From assembly GCA_030549495.1 (NCBI GenBank), contig JAUIRK010000097.1, positions 1,273,001 to 1,337,000 of the forward strand: 64,000 bases of DNA. The letters are read 5' to 3'. This stretch comes from Nectonema munidae (Eukaryota; Nematomorpha; Nectonematoida; Nectonematidae). The position numbers were made by a program, and so were the translations under genes. Under the pieces are notes generated by a model. That model was given only the letters and a program-made list of their open reading frames with translations. It did not search any database and was not told the DNA's origin. Each line of letters begins with the position of its first letter. Position 1 is the first letter of the stretch. Shown piece by piece: positions 36,501 to 51,500 of this stretch.

Positions 36501-39500
36501 ACAATGATTTAATTGTTATCAATATTTGTTCTGTATTTTCATTTTATTTGCTTTATATTCTTACCATAAACATATTGTCAAAAAATGAACTCAATTATTA
36601 ATAATCAGGACTGAAACTTTGATGGAGGGGTCCGACTCCAAATGGCACTTAGCTGGCTATATTACTCTGTACATACATCTTTTCTCGTCCAACCAAAGCG
36701 GCTCAGTCACTACTGGTCTGGTGATTACAAGATCCCTGCCATTGAAGGCCAGCAACAACAACCACAACAACACAACAAATTATTTTAAGATAATTGATTT
36801 TATACTTTAAATAGAGAAATATATTATGCCATAACTGATTCAAAAAGACGAAATTATTCTTCAATCATTATGGAATAAATTTTGTTATTCTAGCAAAAGA
36901 ATGAAGCAAAAGATAAAAACGAATCAATATTAACAAAATTCTTTTTTAGCAAAAAAACAAAAAACTTATAAAAGATTGATTAATTTAAACAAAAAGTTTT
37001 CTCACGACACTATGAAAATATTTACACATCTCATTTCTTTAGATTGTAAAATGAGTTTACATAGTTTTATAGAGGGGATATTTTGTCAAATATACGTTTG
37101 GTCGAATGGACATTTGACCAAACGGACATATGACCGAATGGATATTTCACAGAAAATGTACATACAATTTGAGAATTTTTGTAGACGTTGCTTTACTTCC
37201 AGTAGGTTTGCAAGCTTGTTCTCAATACAAATCTGGAGCTTAATTTTGTTTTTTTTTTCTATTCTTAACTTCTATACACAAATGATGTGATGAATAACTT
37301 ATCTACTCGGAGTTACATTGCCAAATGTCTTGATATGACATGACGGATTTATTAATTTGCACGATAATTTTTATTTTCTCTTATTACTGTATTTTATTTA
37401 GTTTTTAGTGTTTTAACATTTCAACAATATTATTTTATTGGTTGAAAAAGTCTGAAAAAATGCGAATTTTTTTTTATAACTTTCAGTAAAATATCCGTTC
37501 TTCAAATGTCCATTCTCCTATATGTTCGTTTGGTAAAATTTTTGTTCGGCCAAATGTTCGTTAGGCAAATGCCCGTCGGATAAACGTACATTCAACCAAA
37601 TGTCCGTCGGCCAAATGCCTTTCGGCCAAATGTCCGGGTACCATATAAAACATCTCACAGATTTCATCTTTAGGCAGATTTTTATTTGTGTGATTTTTAC
37701 CGAAATATCCTAAAAAATCTTCAGAAATATCGATTTTTAAAAAAAATTAAAAAATAATGATTTGTATTTCAATGTTTTGAACTATTTCCAAATTGTTAGC
37801 AACTTTTTATCAGTAAAGTATAAAACATGCTTGTGCAACATGGCAGGCACCCCCGGGACAAAATCCGAAACGCCAAACGATTTAATAAGGCCTTGGCTCA
37901 CGAATATAAATATCTTCATTGAAAAAAATGTAATTATGCATAATAAAGACCTTTTTTGATTTCTCTAATCATGTGCGTACACATTTTAAAAATAGCCACC
38001 AAGTTGGCAATAACCTACATTTGCATGACCATAAGACAGTCTTGATTGTCATAAAATCGAGCTAATAAGAGCTACAATCTGTTATGGACCATGATCGAAT
38101 GACTTGGCCTTATAAAAGCTAGGTATGCGGAAAGTATCCAAATATAATGCACGATGCTTTAAAATGAAATCCTTTTTTTGTAGTAGATACAAGCAATTTT
38201 TAAAAAAAATGAAATTACTAAGAACAGATTACGAAGTCAACCTACAAATGAACATTTTAAAAGGCAATTGAGTTTCCATATCAGTCAAAGCTAATATTGA
38301 TAAAATATGCAAAAATAGAAAAAATCTCATCTCATATTAATATAGAAATCACTTATTTGTTTTTAAACTAAGCCAGTCTTAAGCCAGCACTTAACCCAGT
38401 GCTTCAGTGCTAAAAGTCGTACACTAATCAAAAGTGCTGCACACTCTTTCACGTTTTCATGCCTTTATCAAAAAATGTCACCATAAAACTTCGTGAAGAA
38501 ACTTTAACTTCATCAAATTTATATCGCACGTATAGTATAATAGTCTTTAATAATGTTTGGCAGTCATAAAAAAATCAACAATTTTTGTCTATAATTTATT
38601 TATCTTGAACAAAGTTAATAACTTTAGATTAGTTATAAGTTGGAGTATCAAATTTTGATCTAAAAAGCCATCAAAAATTTACTTAACGTCTTCAAAATGT
38701 TTTTTTTGTAAAAAAATTGCCCTAAAAATAATCCTATTTTAAATTTTCCTAATTTTTATTAATATTAGTAATTGTAAGATACCATGTAATATTTTTTTAG
38801 TATACTCTTTTGAAAAAGCTCGATCTTTAGACAAAAGCTTTATAAAAGCACTTGAATTTACCTTTCCCTCTCTTGCTTGTGTTAGAGAAGAGCATATATA
38901 TATACTTATTTTTCCACATTCATGGCTTCCTTTCTATTATTTTGTTCTTCCAGTTATTTTCTAGATCCACTTACATCATCTTCAGAATCATTATTTCTAC
39001 ATAAATCAAATGCATCTTTCATTGTAAAATTCGAAGATCATTTCTGAAATTATTTTATTTATGTGCCAGAATGTAGGAGTCAAAATTAAAAATCTCATTA
39101 TAAAAATGAAATAATCTAATTTTTAGAAAAAGAGATAAAAAAATCCTTAATGCCATTTTTGATAACTGTTAAATATTTGGTTGTTAGTAAGGTGATTTTG
39201 ATAGGAAGTCAGTCATTAACTCATTTCATCCTAGAAAAAGCAGAAGAGATCAACTAAATCGAAAAAAGTACCGTGGAATCAAGAAATCGTTTGGGTCAGT
39301 TAAAACCGAAGATGGGATAAAATGGATTAAAAAATAAAAAAATAGTTAAGTCAGTACATAGAGATATTTAGTAAGTGTTCATTGAAATGTTGTCTCTAAC
39401 TTTCCAAATTTAAGATATACTGTCTTTTCAATAATAATAATAATAATGGTTTGCAAGTGACACAATTGTATATTTTATCAATTATTATTATTTATCTGTA

Positions 39501-42500
39501 ATGTAGTGGAAAAAATATTTGCCGTTATTGTCATGAAGAATATTGCTATTCTAAGATACACACGATGAAAGTTAGCGTTAAAACAATACAAAAAGTTTTA
39601 TCCTTTTTGTTTCAATTAAATCTTTAATCCACTTCAGACTTGATGTCCTTAGAGTAAAAGTTGTAAACATCAAAATGTTTGCTTTTTTGCATCGATTTTG
39701 ATCACAAAGAAAAGATGAAGAGAATGAATGCATCGACGCAAAAATGGAGTAGGCTGGCTTCGCTTTGCTTTGATGATTGGCTAAGCACAGGCAAATCTAC
39801 TTTAAGGTAACATTTCAGATGAGCTTAGACACAATGTAGACGCGTCTAATGTTGACAGGTAAAAGTCAGCAACTTGCAGAGTGTGATAGAATGGGGAGCC
39901 GAAAAAAATAAAATCATTAATATGGCGTACTCTCTTCTATAAGTACTCTTAATCATGCCTTCACAATGCACTTTATTCCGTGACGGTTTTCTTAACTGTG
40001 CAGATGGCCTAGTGGAGGGAGCGCGGGGTCTCCATCCACATCGTCTGGGTTCGATTCCCGGTCGTGACTATCCTTAGCATCTGTCCATGTATGGTGGATT
40101 ATATTCTTCCCTTCGATGCGGTACGGACAACTAAAACACTCTATATTATCTCAAAGTACCTCGTTAAAAGTTAGATAGAATATTTGAAAGCAGTTAGTTA
40201 TTTATAGTTAGTTAAGATAACAGGTGTGTCGACATTTTGACATGCCACCGAAGGGAGTAATGGCGTCCGTTAAATCAAATGCGTGTGAAAGCAGAATGCG
40301 TCTCTTATTGGCAATGAAATGGAATATAATTTATTTTTTGCATTTACACTCAACCCCCTCTGATTCCTGTCAACGTTATCCTATATTTTCATTTCGCTGT
40401 CCTCGTCCTTTATTTAAAGGACGGTTATTGTCCACTTGCAAAATTACACACGCCGATTTTGAGCTAGGTCATATTTAATGTGAACTTTTTCAACTTCAGT
40501 TTTTCGATTTCAACACCACCTTGAAAAACAAAGAATGAAAGAAATATACTCAAATCTTCCAAAAATAAAATAAAATATAAATTGGATATTTAATTCACCA
40601 AAATCTCTAAGTAAAATCCTAAAATTATATTTTGGTATATGTGACCTTTATATAAGCTTTTCAGAATTGGCAGCCCTACCAGACAGACCTAATAATAATC
40701 AATATACTTTTGAGACTGGACTAAACAAGCGTTTTACTTCTGAATTTAAATATGGTAAACAAAATAATTTTTGACTAAAGTTGCCTAAATCTTGATAAGC
40801 ATGTTAAAATTTATGAACCTTTGTCCAAAATTTTTAAAGTATGTGTTTTTCTTCTGATTCAACTGTATGAAGTCGTTTCAAATGGAAATCTACTTTTGTT
40901 AAAATAATAATAATAATCGCTAAATTTAGCAACTTTTTCTCGAATTTGGCAACACTATCTCTTTGAAAAATCGATCAAACATTTCTTTCTGACTGTCTTA
41001 TGATCATTTCCGAGAAGTATATCATGCCAATGAAAAAACGTTCGCAATCACTTTGACCTGTGTATCAGAAATATCCAATAAATTCTCCTATGAAAGCTTT
41101 GCTGGCCTTCCTCACCCGTTTGCATCATCCTCTCGTTCTGTTTTCCGAAACTTATTAACAAAGATCTAATCTGTATATCTGTAAAATTATCCATTACCTT
41201 TTGGGAATACGTTTTGCAACGCGTCATACTCGTTCTTCCAGTGCTAAAAGGGTATTATGAGTGGTTTTCCTAGCACATATTACACTAGTTAAGAGGATTG
41301 CGAAGAAAAAGATTCTTATGATTTAATGACATTACTGATAATGTATGCTTTTACAGACTAATCTGTGTTTTAGCAACAACAACATCATGAGTTAGAACTT
41401 GAATTGCCGAGAGTGCAAATACTGGTAACATCCACAAAATGTAGACAAAATGCTAGCACATCGCCATTCCATATGGGCCAATCTTTATTCACCACTCCAC
41501 CTTTGCACTTTATAATAATAAGTATATTTTGTCGGCCAACTTGCTATGGCTGTCTGGCATGTATCAGATGGTTTTGGAGCAAGTTGAGCATCGCCCTATT
41601 CTTTGTGCTAACACTTGAATATTATGGTAATCGGGCAATTTTTCGAAATGCAATTAGCCGAAAGACAATTTTCCAAATGGACAATTATCACCATTTTTTG
41701 GGTTAAAATGAAATTTATAAAAAATCAATATTTTTAAAAAAATGCACAAATTAATTCGTGCAAATATTTTGGCTAATACAGGCCATTATAACGTTTTATA
41801 TCTTTATCTTCTTGAATAAATCACTTATTCAACCTATTAAAATTTATTCAACTATAAACTTCGTATGAATAAAAATTTGAACAAAAATTACATTAAAATT
41901 TTTTTATTAATCCCAAGAAGACCAGAGTGCAGTGGCGTAGCAAAAAATGGAAGTTGGGTGGGGCATGCAAGGAATTTAGGGGGGCAAGCATATTGGAAAT
42001 AAAATAAGAACTTTAATTAAGTAGTAAAAATATTTAGTATTTGGGGGGCAAAAAAGGTATTGGGGGGGGGGGGGGGGCACTGCCCCCCTTGCCCCTCTGG
42101 CTACGCCCCTGCCAGAGTGTGGTCGAAAATTAATAAAGTTTTCAACTTGTTTGAATAAAAGTTTTACATATTTTCCTATTATATCCTTCAACTTTGATTC
42201 ATGACTTCTCAGCAACACTTTCTTTACATTTAAAAATGACTTTTGCTTTAAAAGTGTATACTAATAATAAATTTGCATAAAAATTAAAAACAAATACACT
42301 CATGTAAAATTTTTGGGGCAAACATAATTAAAGCAAATAAATCATTTTAAAAAACAAGAATTTTGAATTTGTTGAGAGAGGGAGAATAATCTTAAAAATT
42401 GATAAAATGAAGCAATGTAAGAAAGAGGAGCATACGCGTGTAGTTTTGAAAAGGCAAACTCCAGTGAAGAGAAGTGGCGCGCTCATACACTTTGCAGAAA

Positions 42501-45500
42501 AAGGTAATGGAATCGCCTTCCACTTTTTGCACAAAGCTGGGAAACAAGGGAAGGATGTTGGGTTTGCAATTTTGGGCCTTGGTCTTCGCTAAGCTGGACA
42601 ACGGCTGGGAGTGGTGTGAGCGAGGAAGGTAACAGTATGAATTTTGCAGAGATTTCAACAAACTTTTATTACTTTTCAAGCTCCTTACCTTTGATGCCAA
42701 CTTCTTTAGGATACACTCGCACCTACAATAAAATGAGTTTTCAGAGAAAGGATGTAGGCAGGTTTGGAGTGTGCTATTTGCAATCTTATGAGCTAAAATC
42801 CCAAGCGCCTATCATGAAGGTCTTTATATAAGCGCAAACCGAACATTTCAAGTGGGCGTCTACTCAGATGGAGAGGCCTTGTTATTTCAAATATGTGACA
42901 AAATTGTGTTTTTTTGTTAATTTTAACGTTAAAAGTTTGGAAGCCTTTGGCATGTGTATTTAAGTAGCACAATATCATATTATTTACATGCAAAAGGAGA
43001 TTGGCTACAAGCAAAGAATACCAACCTAAACCGCTGTTGATTCTCTTGAAGTGGCAAAGATGTAATCAGAAATAATATACTGGAAAAAATTCTTACTCGT
43101 CTTTTATCCATAATACAATTTTTTGGACAAATTTTTGCTTTTTATGGTTCTCTGAAGGTTTAGGGTGTAAAAATAACGAAAATTGGCAAAATATAACGGT
43201 GTAATATCTGAACATTTTGGAAGATTAAAATGTAAAGAAAATCATGATCATTATATCAAAAAATGACTATACAAAATTTTTTATCCAAAGTAAGATCGGA
43301 AAATTAGTGTGCAATAATATTGAACAGCACACCAAATATCACTCATGAAGGACAGATAACTGTTTTCCTAGAATTGTTAATGCTGATCAAGGTCCACTAT
43401 TTAAAGGACATTTTATAGAGTTTTACGAATTGGGACTTAGAACAAAAGTTTATCTTGTTCGGAGAACAAATGATACAAAATAGGAAAGCAGGATTGATTG
43501 TTGAAATGAGTAATGACGAACCCTATGCTCACGTGCGCGACGGTGTCAGAAGAGACATTTTATAGCGCCCTTAAGTCCAATGCAAAAATGCAGATTATTG
43601 ATAATTTTCAGAATCGATTTTCTAATTTCACTAATATCATTAGTCCATCCTAGGTGATTCATGTGCAAGATACTGCATCTCAAATAGGACATCTTTTATA
43701 ATCAAACAAAGCCCCGTTGGAAATGGAAATAATTACTCTGCAAAATGATTGCAATTAAAATGGGAAGGCAAAAATTCGAAATTATGGATCCTAGTTGATG
43801 ATCATAAATGTCCTCTTCTAAAAGAAAAAATCTTAGAGATTATACTCATGGTTTGGTACCACCATATTTCTGAATCTGATTTTTCAATGATGAAGATTTT
43901 AAAATCTAAAAATAGATCACGATTGACTCATACTCATTTAAGTTACTGCATGAGATGAGCACAGACAAATTGTGAACAAGAAATTCAAAATCTTGTCAAA
44001 AAATACCCTCGCAACAATCTCATTAAAATATTTTTTAACTAATGCAAAGTATGTATTGTACATGTAAAATAATGAAGTATACATTTAACTTTATTGCTTT
44101 GTCTGCAAATAAAAAGCATTTGTATACGTTTTTAGATAGCTTGGCGCCCGCACAGTCCAACGATAAAGAAATATTGCCATATATACTTACAAAAAGTTGA
44201 ACATTACTATGGTGTAAACGTTTTACACTTGAATATTTGTGAAGCAATGGATGGCGTCTCTAAACCCCAAAACACTGGAAATATGGCACGTGCTGACGTG
44301 AAAAGATTCTTATCAGAAATAAGCACTTTTAATTTTATATGGTATGCAAATCTCTTTCAAGTCTTACATGTTAGGAAACTGATGCAAGGTGAAGCGGTTA
44401 AAAACTTCATAAAATGACTTTTTGCATTCCATGAATGAATACAGAGTAAATGGTTCTCAAAATGCTATTAAGAGTACGGATAAAATTTCTAGTTCATTTC
44501 CTAATCCAGTTAAAACAATTTGTTGAGATTTGGAATTTCCAAGATTTTGAAATGTTTTGATAAAAGCTTTCCTTTACTCAAAAAAAGCCCATTTCTTCTG
44601 TTCCATGTTAAAATTTTGAGCTAAAATTCTTGAAAAGAAATAAATGTAAACGATGTCATAACTTTTCTAAAAATATAAATAATGATGTTTGGAACCTGTG
44701 TACAATATGCAGAAATAAATATAATGCACACAAGTTGCGAAGCAAAACAGAAATTTTGAGCCAAAGTTTTCAATTTAAGAAATGATATCTAGAGTACTTG
44801 GACAGTCATCAATAGCGTTAGCGCACAGAAATCTTTCAATTATATAAATTTTGAACCTGATGCGATCAATGTTCACTTTGCTAATCCTCTAATTAACGAA
44901 CCTGGAACAAATATCTCTTCTTCTAATATTACAGAAAGAACTTCACCCTTCTGTTTTCCTGAGATCTCTATTAATGAAATTTTAGTTGGCACCTCTCAAA
45001 TCCGCAAGCTCATCATCAGGTTGCGACAATTCATCCAATCGAATAGGTAGATAAGTAATTCGTAATTTGATCCGTAACAATCTTGACATTCTGTTACACA
45101 AAATGTTGCATTTCCCTGAAAAGCTCAAGATTGGAAAAGAAAATCCACTCTTTAAATCGGGAGATAGGAATAATCTCCGTAATTATAGTCTTATTTGCAT
45201 GCTTCCTTTCATAAGCAAAATTTACGAGAAAATCATTTTTACCGGTTGACATCAACCGTATATCGAATACGGCAACGTGATAGCACATCCAACGCGTGTT
45301 AAAGATCTAAAGAGCCTAGAAAAAGTGCAAAGATCTATAACTAAAACAATTAAAGGTTTTGAACATTTAGAATATAAAGAAAAGGTTGCGTAAATTATCT
45401 TTACCCTCTCTTACTTACAGGTACAAGCGCAATGACATGATCACAACCTACAATATAATCAACCGAAATATGAATATTAAGTCTACAGTTCTACCTGGAT

Positions 45501-48500
45501 TTTCTTTAAAAAGCTCAAGAATCCATGAAAAGCAACTCAATAAAACAAGATGGGCAAAGCGATTTTTAGATCTTCATTTTCAAACGGAATCGTAAATGAC
45601 TGGAACAAATCACCCAAGGACATCGTGAATTCACCGTCACTCAACGTATTTAAAAATCGTTTTGATTTTTATTGGAAAGACCTTTTTTTTCATATTTGAA
45701 TAGCTCTATTACATTTTTATGTAGTTCATTTTTTTAATCGATGCGATCACTACAAGCTAATCTTTAGCTTTTTTTCGCTTAATAAATCATGTTATGTTAT
45801 GTTATATTTAAATTAATGTCAACATTTTGAGCAAATCAGATTTTGCTGTCGGTATCTTAATTAATAGTATCTTAAATTCAATAGAACAAGGCTACGAGGT
45901 ATAGATCGTTTATTCATTCATTTCTCAAAAGCCTTTGGCGTAATTGATCATAGTATTTTAATTCACAAATTAAGCTGTTATCTTTTTGCAGGAAAATTTC
46001 TCCAATTTTTAAATAACTACTCACAAAATAGAAAACAATTCCCTTCTGTTAACCCTTTCATGCACAATGGGGGGATACCAGTGTCCCATAAAATTAAAAT
46101 CCTTTGCTTAAGTCATATAAAAATTCATTGAAAGAGAAAGCAGAGGATAAATGTTGGGAAAAGCTATGCCTGAAAGCGTTAACAAAACTTCTAATTTTAT
46201 AACTATTAAATGAGCTGTGCCAAGTATTTATATTAATGACACCTTTGCACATCAGGGTGCTTACTTCAGCTTTTTTATGCAAGTAGAAGACGGTGCTATT
46301 AAAGTAAGAATTTGATCTTGAAGAACAATAATTAACGGATAAAATAAATATTGATGCATCAAAGAGTAAAAATGTCATTTTTAGCAGGCATGAAATCGAT
46401 AAAACTAATACTTTTAAATATTTGGGAGTAATACTTGAGGCTAGGACGCTGTTTTCGATTTATATTCAGTGTATGGGTGTCTAATAATATGTATCTAGTA
46501 TTCGTATGTGTGTCTATGTATGTCTAGATGTTTTTTTGTGTCACGTGTGTATTAATACAAATAAATAGGAAAGTGTGTCCAGCATATCTAAATGTATGCA
46601 TGTACGATTGCCTTAACACTAAACCTAACCTCAACCCTAACACTAACTCTAAGTCTAATACAAACACTAATGCTAATTCTAGACTAATTCAAACTCTGGC
46701 GTTACTTTATTGTAACTTTATTTGGTCGCTCAGCCGCGTTAGCAAACATTCAATTCTACAAAAAAAAGCAAAATAAGGACTTAAAATGTGTTTTAAATAA
46801 AATTCCATAAACATCATTATGAAAAAATTTTGTATTCCAAACCTTGAGCAAATTAATCAGTTACAGTCGGCCATTTTTGTGTACAAAAGTGTGCATACTG
46901 ATAAAGAATTCATTCATCAATACATTGGAAGCAATAAATTCATCGATTTCAACACTCGGAACAAATATAACTTAAGAAATATCAGATATAAATATGTAAC
47001 ATATAATAAAATTTTTTTAAAGTTCGTTAAAAAGATGAAACTTGTTAGCTTTACATTATAGATACCTCAAAAACGGTAAAAGGTTCAAGCGTAAATAAAT
47101 GTAAACATTTTTTGCACATAAAATATTTTTTTCTTCCTTTAATTTTTTTTATTTATTCCTATCCGCTCTTTTCTTTATAATGTCCCTAACAAGAGACTAC
47201 TTACTAGACCCTTATATATATTATATTGATATATCATTGCTCAATTAATAAATTAAATAATTATATTGATTTATTTTATAGTGATAAAACGCAAAATACC
47301 TTGGCATTTAAAAAATGCATTGTGTGATTACTAGTGATGGTGTAATTAACAGTGTTTTCGATAACAGGTTAATTCATTGCCTAATATCTTTTAACCGATC
47401 GATTAATCGGTCAATTTCGGAGAAATTTTGAGTCCATAGATATACACATAAGATGCCAAAAATGGTGAGTCAAGAAAATGGAAAAACATTAAATGCAATT
47501 TTATCATAATTACAAGTACCAGAACATGAAAAAAGGTTATGATTAGGGTTTGCTCCCGGTTCTAAAAATTTGGGAGCCGTCTCGGAACCGAAAAGTATTC
47601 CCGGTTCCGAGAATAACTTAGTATTGTAATTGATTTATTTCACTATGCAATTCTTTGCATAAAACTTTACTGCACTTCATTCCAGGGGCGCACATCCTCA
47701 AAATTATTGGGGGGGGGGGGGGCAAAAATTTTTTGTTGCAATTTTCAAAATTAGTGGTCTGGAAATACCACGGGAGACCAAATATTCAAGCAATCCTTTA
47801 AAATAGAGTGTATTCAGCCCATACCTAAAGTCCTAAATTTATAAGACTACTTTATATTTTTTTTACAAAATTGGTGAATTTAAATACTATACTTCCAGCG
47901 AAAATATTTTAATTAAATTTGCATATTTAATATGGTGCGCAGAAAAAATGCCCCCTATTAAAAAATAGGAAAAAATAACCCAAAACAAAAAAATTCAAAA
48001 AATTATTAATTAAAATTAAAAAAAAATTTTTTTAAAGATATGTCAAATAAAGATTTTTTGTAAAAAAAAATAAAAAGTCAGCTTTTCATCTAAAACAATT
48101 AAAATTTAATTAAAGTAAACTAAAAAACTCAGCATACGACAATTTTTTAAATACAAAATTTTTTTTTATAAAATAGCAAATATTTTTGGACTTTGTGTGT
48201 ATCAAACACTTTCTAAATATAATTTGTGTTTTAACTGATTTTAAGAACACATTCCCACAAATCTGCACCTTTGCTATTGTTTTCAAGAACTATAAAGAAA
48301 AAAAACCCTATAAATTAAGAAATTTTAGAAATTTAGCCTTTCAAAACGGTACCTAATAATAATATTAATATAATTAAAAAAATCCTGAAAATCAAAAATT
48401 AGGGGGCATTTTTTCCTACTTTTTAATTAGGGACATTTTTACCTACAACCATCGAATATACACTAGTTTAAAAAAATCCAAAATTGTTAGGGGGTGGAAT

Positions 48501-51500
48501 AGGCTTTTCATTTGAAAAATGAAGTAGTCTACCAGGCACATTAAGGGGAATTGATGAAAGGATATTTGATTAATAGAGAAAACAAATAAGTCTATAGGCA
48601 GGGCTGGTTTTTAGCCGATTTGACCGATTAGACCAAATTGGGCCCCGCGTCTGAAGGGCCCCGCATTTACTATGATCGGAACAGTTGAAATTAATCCAAA
48701 ATACGAAATTTACAAAATGAGATATTACAACGCAATATCTGAGCAAAGAGAGTGTTATTGCTAATGATATTTGCATACTAGTTGCTCTATACGAGACCTA
48801 TTTACCCTGCTAATTTCGTCTGGATCAATTGGTTTTGAAGTGAGATATCAAATTTTAAACCTAATTCATTTTTGATTCTAATGCAAATTTGGGGAAAGGT
48901 AACTAATAGCGAACATAATAGTACACATTCTGAGTAAACAAACACACCCACCTCCATGTGACGATCATATGAATGCTTCTATGTGACAATTATATGAATT
49001 AACACAACTCGAACTTGTGCTATCAATATACAGGTAATTTCATCTCACTTAAAATTTTTATTGCAACATTAAGAATAAGTTAAATAAAAGATTTAACTCC
49101 AAGTACATCCTCGGCCCTTCTAGTTTGATTACCCAACTACAAATGTCCAAATCTGCATAGACTCGATCTAAATAAGGTACCTAATTACTAGTGGTGGCAT
49201 AGATCACCCAGAGATTGCTCAAGGTCATGTACCGAATAGCTACAGGTAATCATGTTTGTTTTTATATTTAGTAATTTTTAAATTTTTTTTCCGCTAAAAG
49301 CAAAATGGCGTTAGCTATTTAAAGTTATTTTATTCTGCTTTTTTGAAATATATTGTCATAAGTTTTTTATTGAACTGTCTCATTGAATATTTTATAACAA
49401 TTTGTCTAAGTTTCATCAGAATATGTTTTTTTTAATATTTTTAATTTTGTCTTGTTTAAATAAATGAACAATTTAGAATCTTGTAACTGTTCACAATTAC
49501 AAACAATGTTTTCATCGTCTTGTCAACTTAAATATTTTAAAATTTATATCACCAAAAAATATTATTTTAAAAATGTTAATTTCTTGTGATAGGTTTATTT
49601 CTTTACTAATTCTTCTGTTATGTTACTTTTTTAGATCTTCCTTTTTCTAAATACAAAAGTTAAATAAAGAGGCACTACATCATGACAAGCACAAGTAGAA
49701 ATCGAGATAAAGGGCGTAAATATTTATGTGGTAACAAGAAACGAGCATTGGCCAAGGCAAAGGCAGCAGAAAATAAAAAGCATAGAGGTGCTTTAAAAAA
49801 GTTCCTTGTCACGCCATCTTTGAAACACCCTCGGTTTGAAGATGAGAGAATCATCAATTATTTGCAGAATGAGGATAAAACCATGGATCAAATTTCAGAT
49901 AATCATTAAAGGAATTGAATTTAGAAGTGCAGGACATTCGAGGCCAAGGCTATGACAACGGTAGCAACATGAAAGGTCACACGTCTGGAGTACAAGCCCG
50001 ACTGTTGAAGGAAAATTAAAGAGTATTTTTTGTACCATGTGCATGCCACAATTTTAACCTTTTACTCGGAGATGTAGCTAAGTGTTGTCCAGATGCTATT
50101 ACGTTTTTTGGGATCTTGCAGGCCATCTATGTTTTGTTCTCAGCATCAACTAGAAGATGGGCAATTTTGAAAAAACATGTAACTATGTTAACAGTGAAAC
50201 CCTTAAGCAATACAAGGTGGGAGTGTCGTATTGATAGCGTTAAAGCTATTCGTTATCAGGTTGGAGAAGTATATGATGCACTTGTTGAAGTAGCAGAGAC
50301 AGCAGATCAGCCCAAGATAAAAGCAGAAGCCGAATCATTAGCCAACCAGCTAAAAAACTACAAATTTCTAGTTTCTTTAGTATTTTGGTATGATGTACTT
50401 TTTAAAGCTAACTACATGAGCAAGGAATTACAAGGTGAAAAAAGGACATTAATGAAGGAATGGAATCATATGAACAACTCTTGTCATGGCTGAAAAATTA
50501 TAGGGAGGAAGGCTTTAATGGTGTTTTAGTAAGTGCAAATGAATTAGCTGAAGTTGTTGAGTTGCCATTTGAGTTTGGAAAATTTCAAGAAAAACAATTA
50601 CGAAGAAGGAAAAGAATGTTTTTATATGAAGCAGAAGATCAACCTATAGACGATCCAAAAGAAGCATACAGAATTCAGTGCTTCACCTTAGTGCTAGATC
50701 AAGCTATTCAGTCATTGGAAAGCAGATTTCAACAACTCAAAAATCACATCAAGTTATTTGGATTTGTAAATAACTTTCAAATTATACAGAAGTCGGAAAT
50801 GAGAAAGCATGCATTAAACCTTGAAGCAGCTTTAACACTCACCAAAATGAAACAGGACGCTGACGGAAAAGTTGTTACTGAAAAAAGTAAAGACATTGAT
50901 GGGTATTTGTTGGCTGAAGAACTTGAAGCTCTGAAAACTTTCCTTCCCTCTACAATTAAGCCTTATGCGTTGTTTGAACACCTGATAGAAAATAATAGAT
51001 TTACAGCATTTCCTAATGTTTTCATTGTGTTAAGGATTTATTTAACAATGCCAATATCAGTCGCCTCAGGGGAAAGAGGTTTTTCAAAGCTGAAGCTAAT
51101 TAAAACATACTTGAGATCTACGATCTCACAAGAAAGACTTAACAATTTGGCAATGCTCTCTATAGAACATGAGATTGCTAAAGCATTAGACTTTGAAAAT
51201 ATTTTAAAATATTTTGCAAATAGAAAAGCTCGAAAAGTATTATTCTAAAAGAGTATATTGTCTTTCTTTTTATCAAAAGTAAAACAATAAATCTATTCAT
51301 TTTGCTTTTAAAATTTTATTACACCATTCATTTAATAGTTATATATTTATCTTTTGTAGGATTATATGTATGTATGATGTTGTATATATATATATGCGTT
51401 ATAAAATTTGCTATATAGAGGAGGGGGCCCCACCATCAAGTTTCTAATCGGGCCCCGCAACACTTGGCACCGGCCCTGTCTATAGGCAAAGAGTCTACTA

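Larger units (their letters stand above)
33518..42435. other. 8.9-kb intron of the LRR-Ig-FN3 gene
   Basis: It contains a fold-back element (37095-37641), a tRNA-derived SINE (about 40,000-40,215), a partial fold-back relative near 41,625-41,705, an hAT MITE (41930-42111) and a lone piggyBac-like end TTAACACTTTGACGACC near 34,653. A C-richer open stretch at about 36,175-36,390 has no recognised domain. Other short frames look like chance. Confidence 0.6.
45830..47090 (+). mobile_element. Second LINE fragment, split by a piggyBac MITE
   Basis: Coding-like pieces include IDHSILIHKLSCYLF, RKQFPSV, YINDTFAHQ and FKYLGVILEA, an RT palm and thumb pattern. A C-terminal frame at 46819-47061 (IPNLEQINQLQSAIFVYKS) follows a CTAACC-rich stretch. 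Many stops are present. Removing the MITE at 46049-46182 restores the frame across the site. Confidence 0.65.

Noticed and set aside
40000-40075. Possible tRNA gene with good A and B boxes.
   Set aside because: Stems of a cloverleaf could not be paired, and the sequence continues into a SINE-like body.
40224-40478. 84-codon plus-strand frame.
   Set aside because: No recognisable domain; lies just after a SINE in an intron of a minus-strand gene.
42605-42688. An 84-bp intron creating a 34-nt microexon in the LRR cap (GTAAGG donor, CTCCCAG acceptor).
   Set aside because: The reading frame stays open through it and supplies the C-x-x-P part expected in an LRR C-terminal cap, so a single 287-nt exon is the better model.
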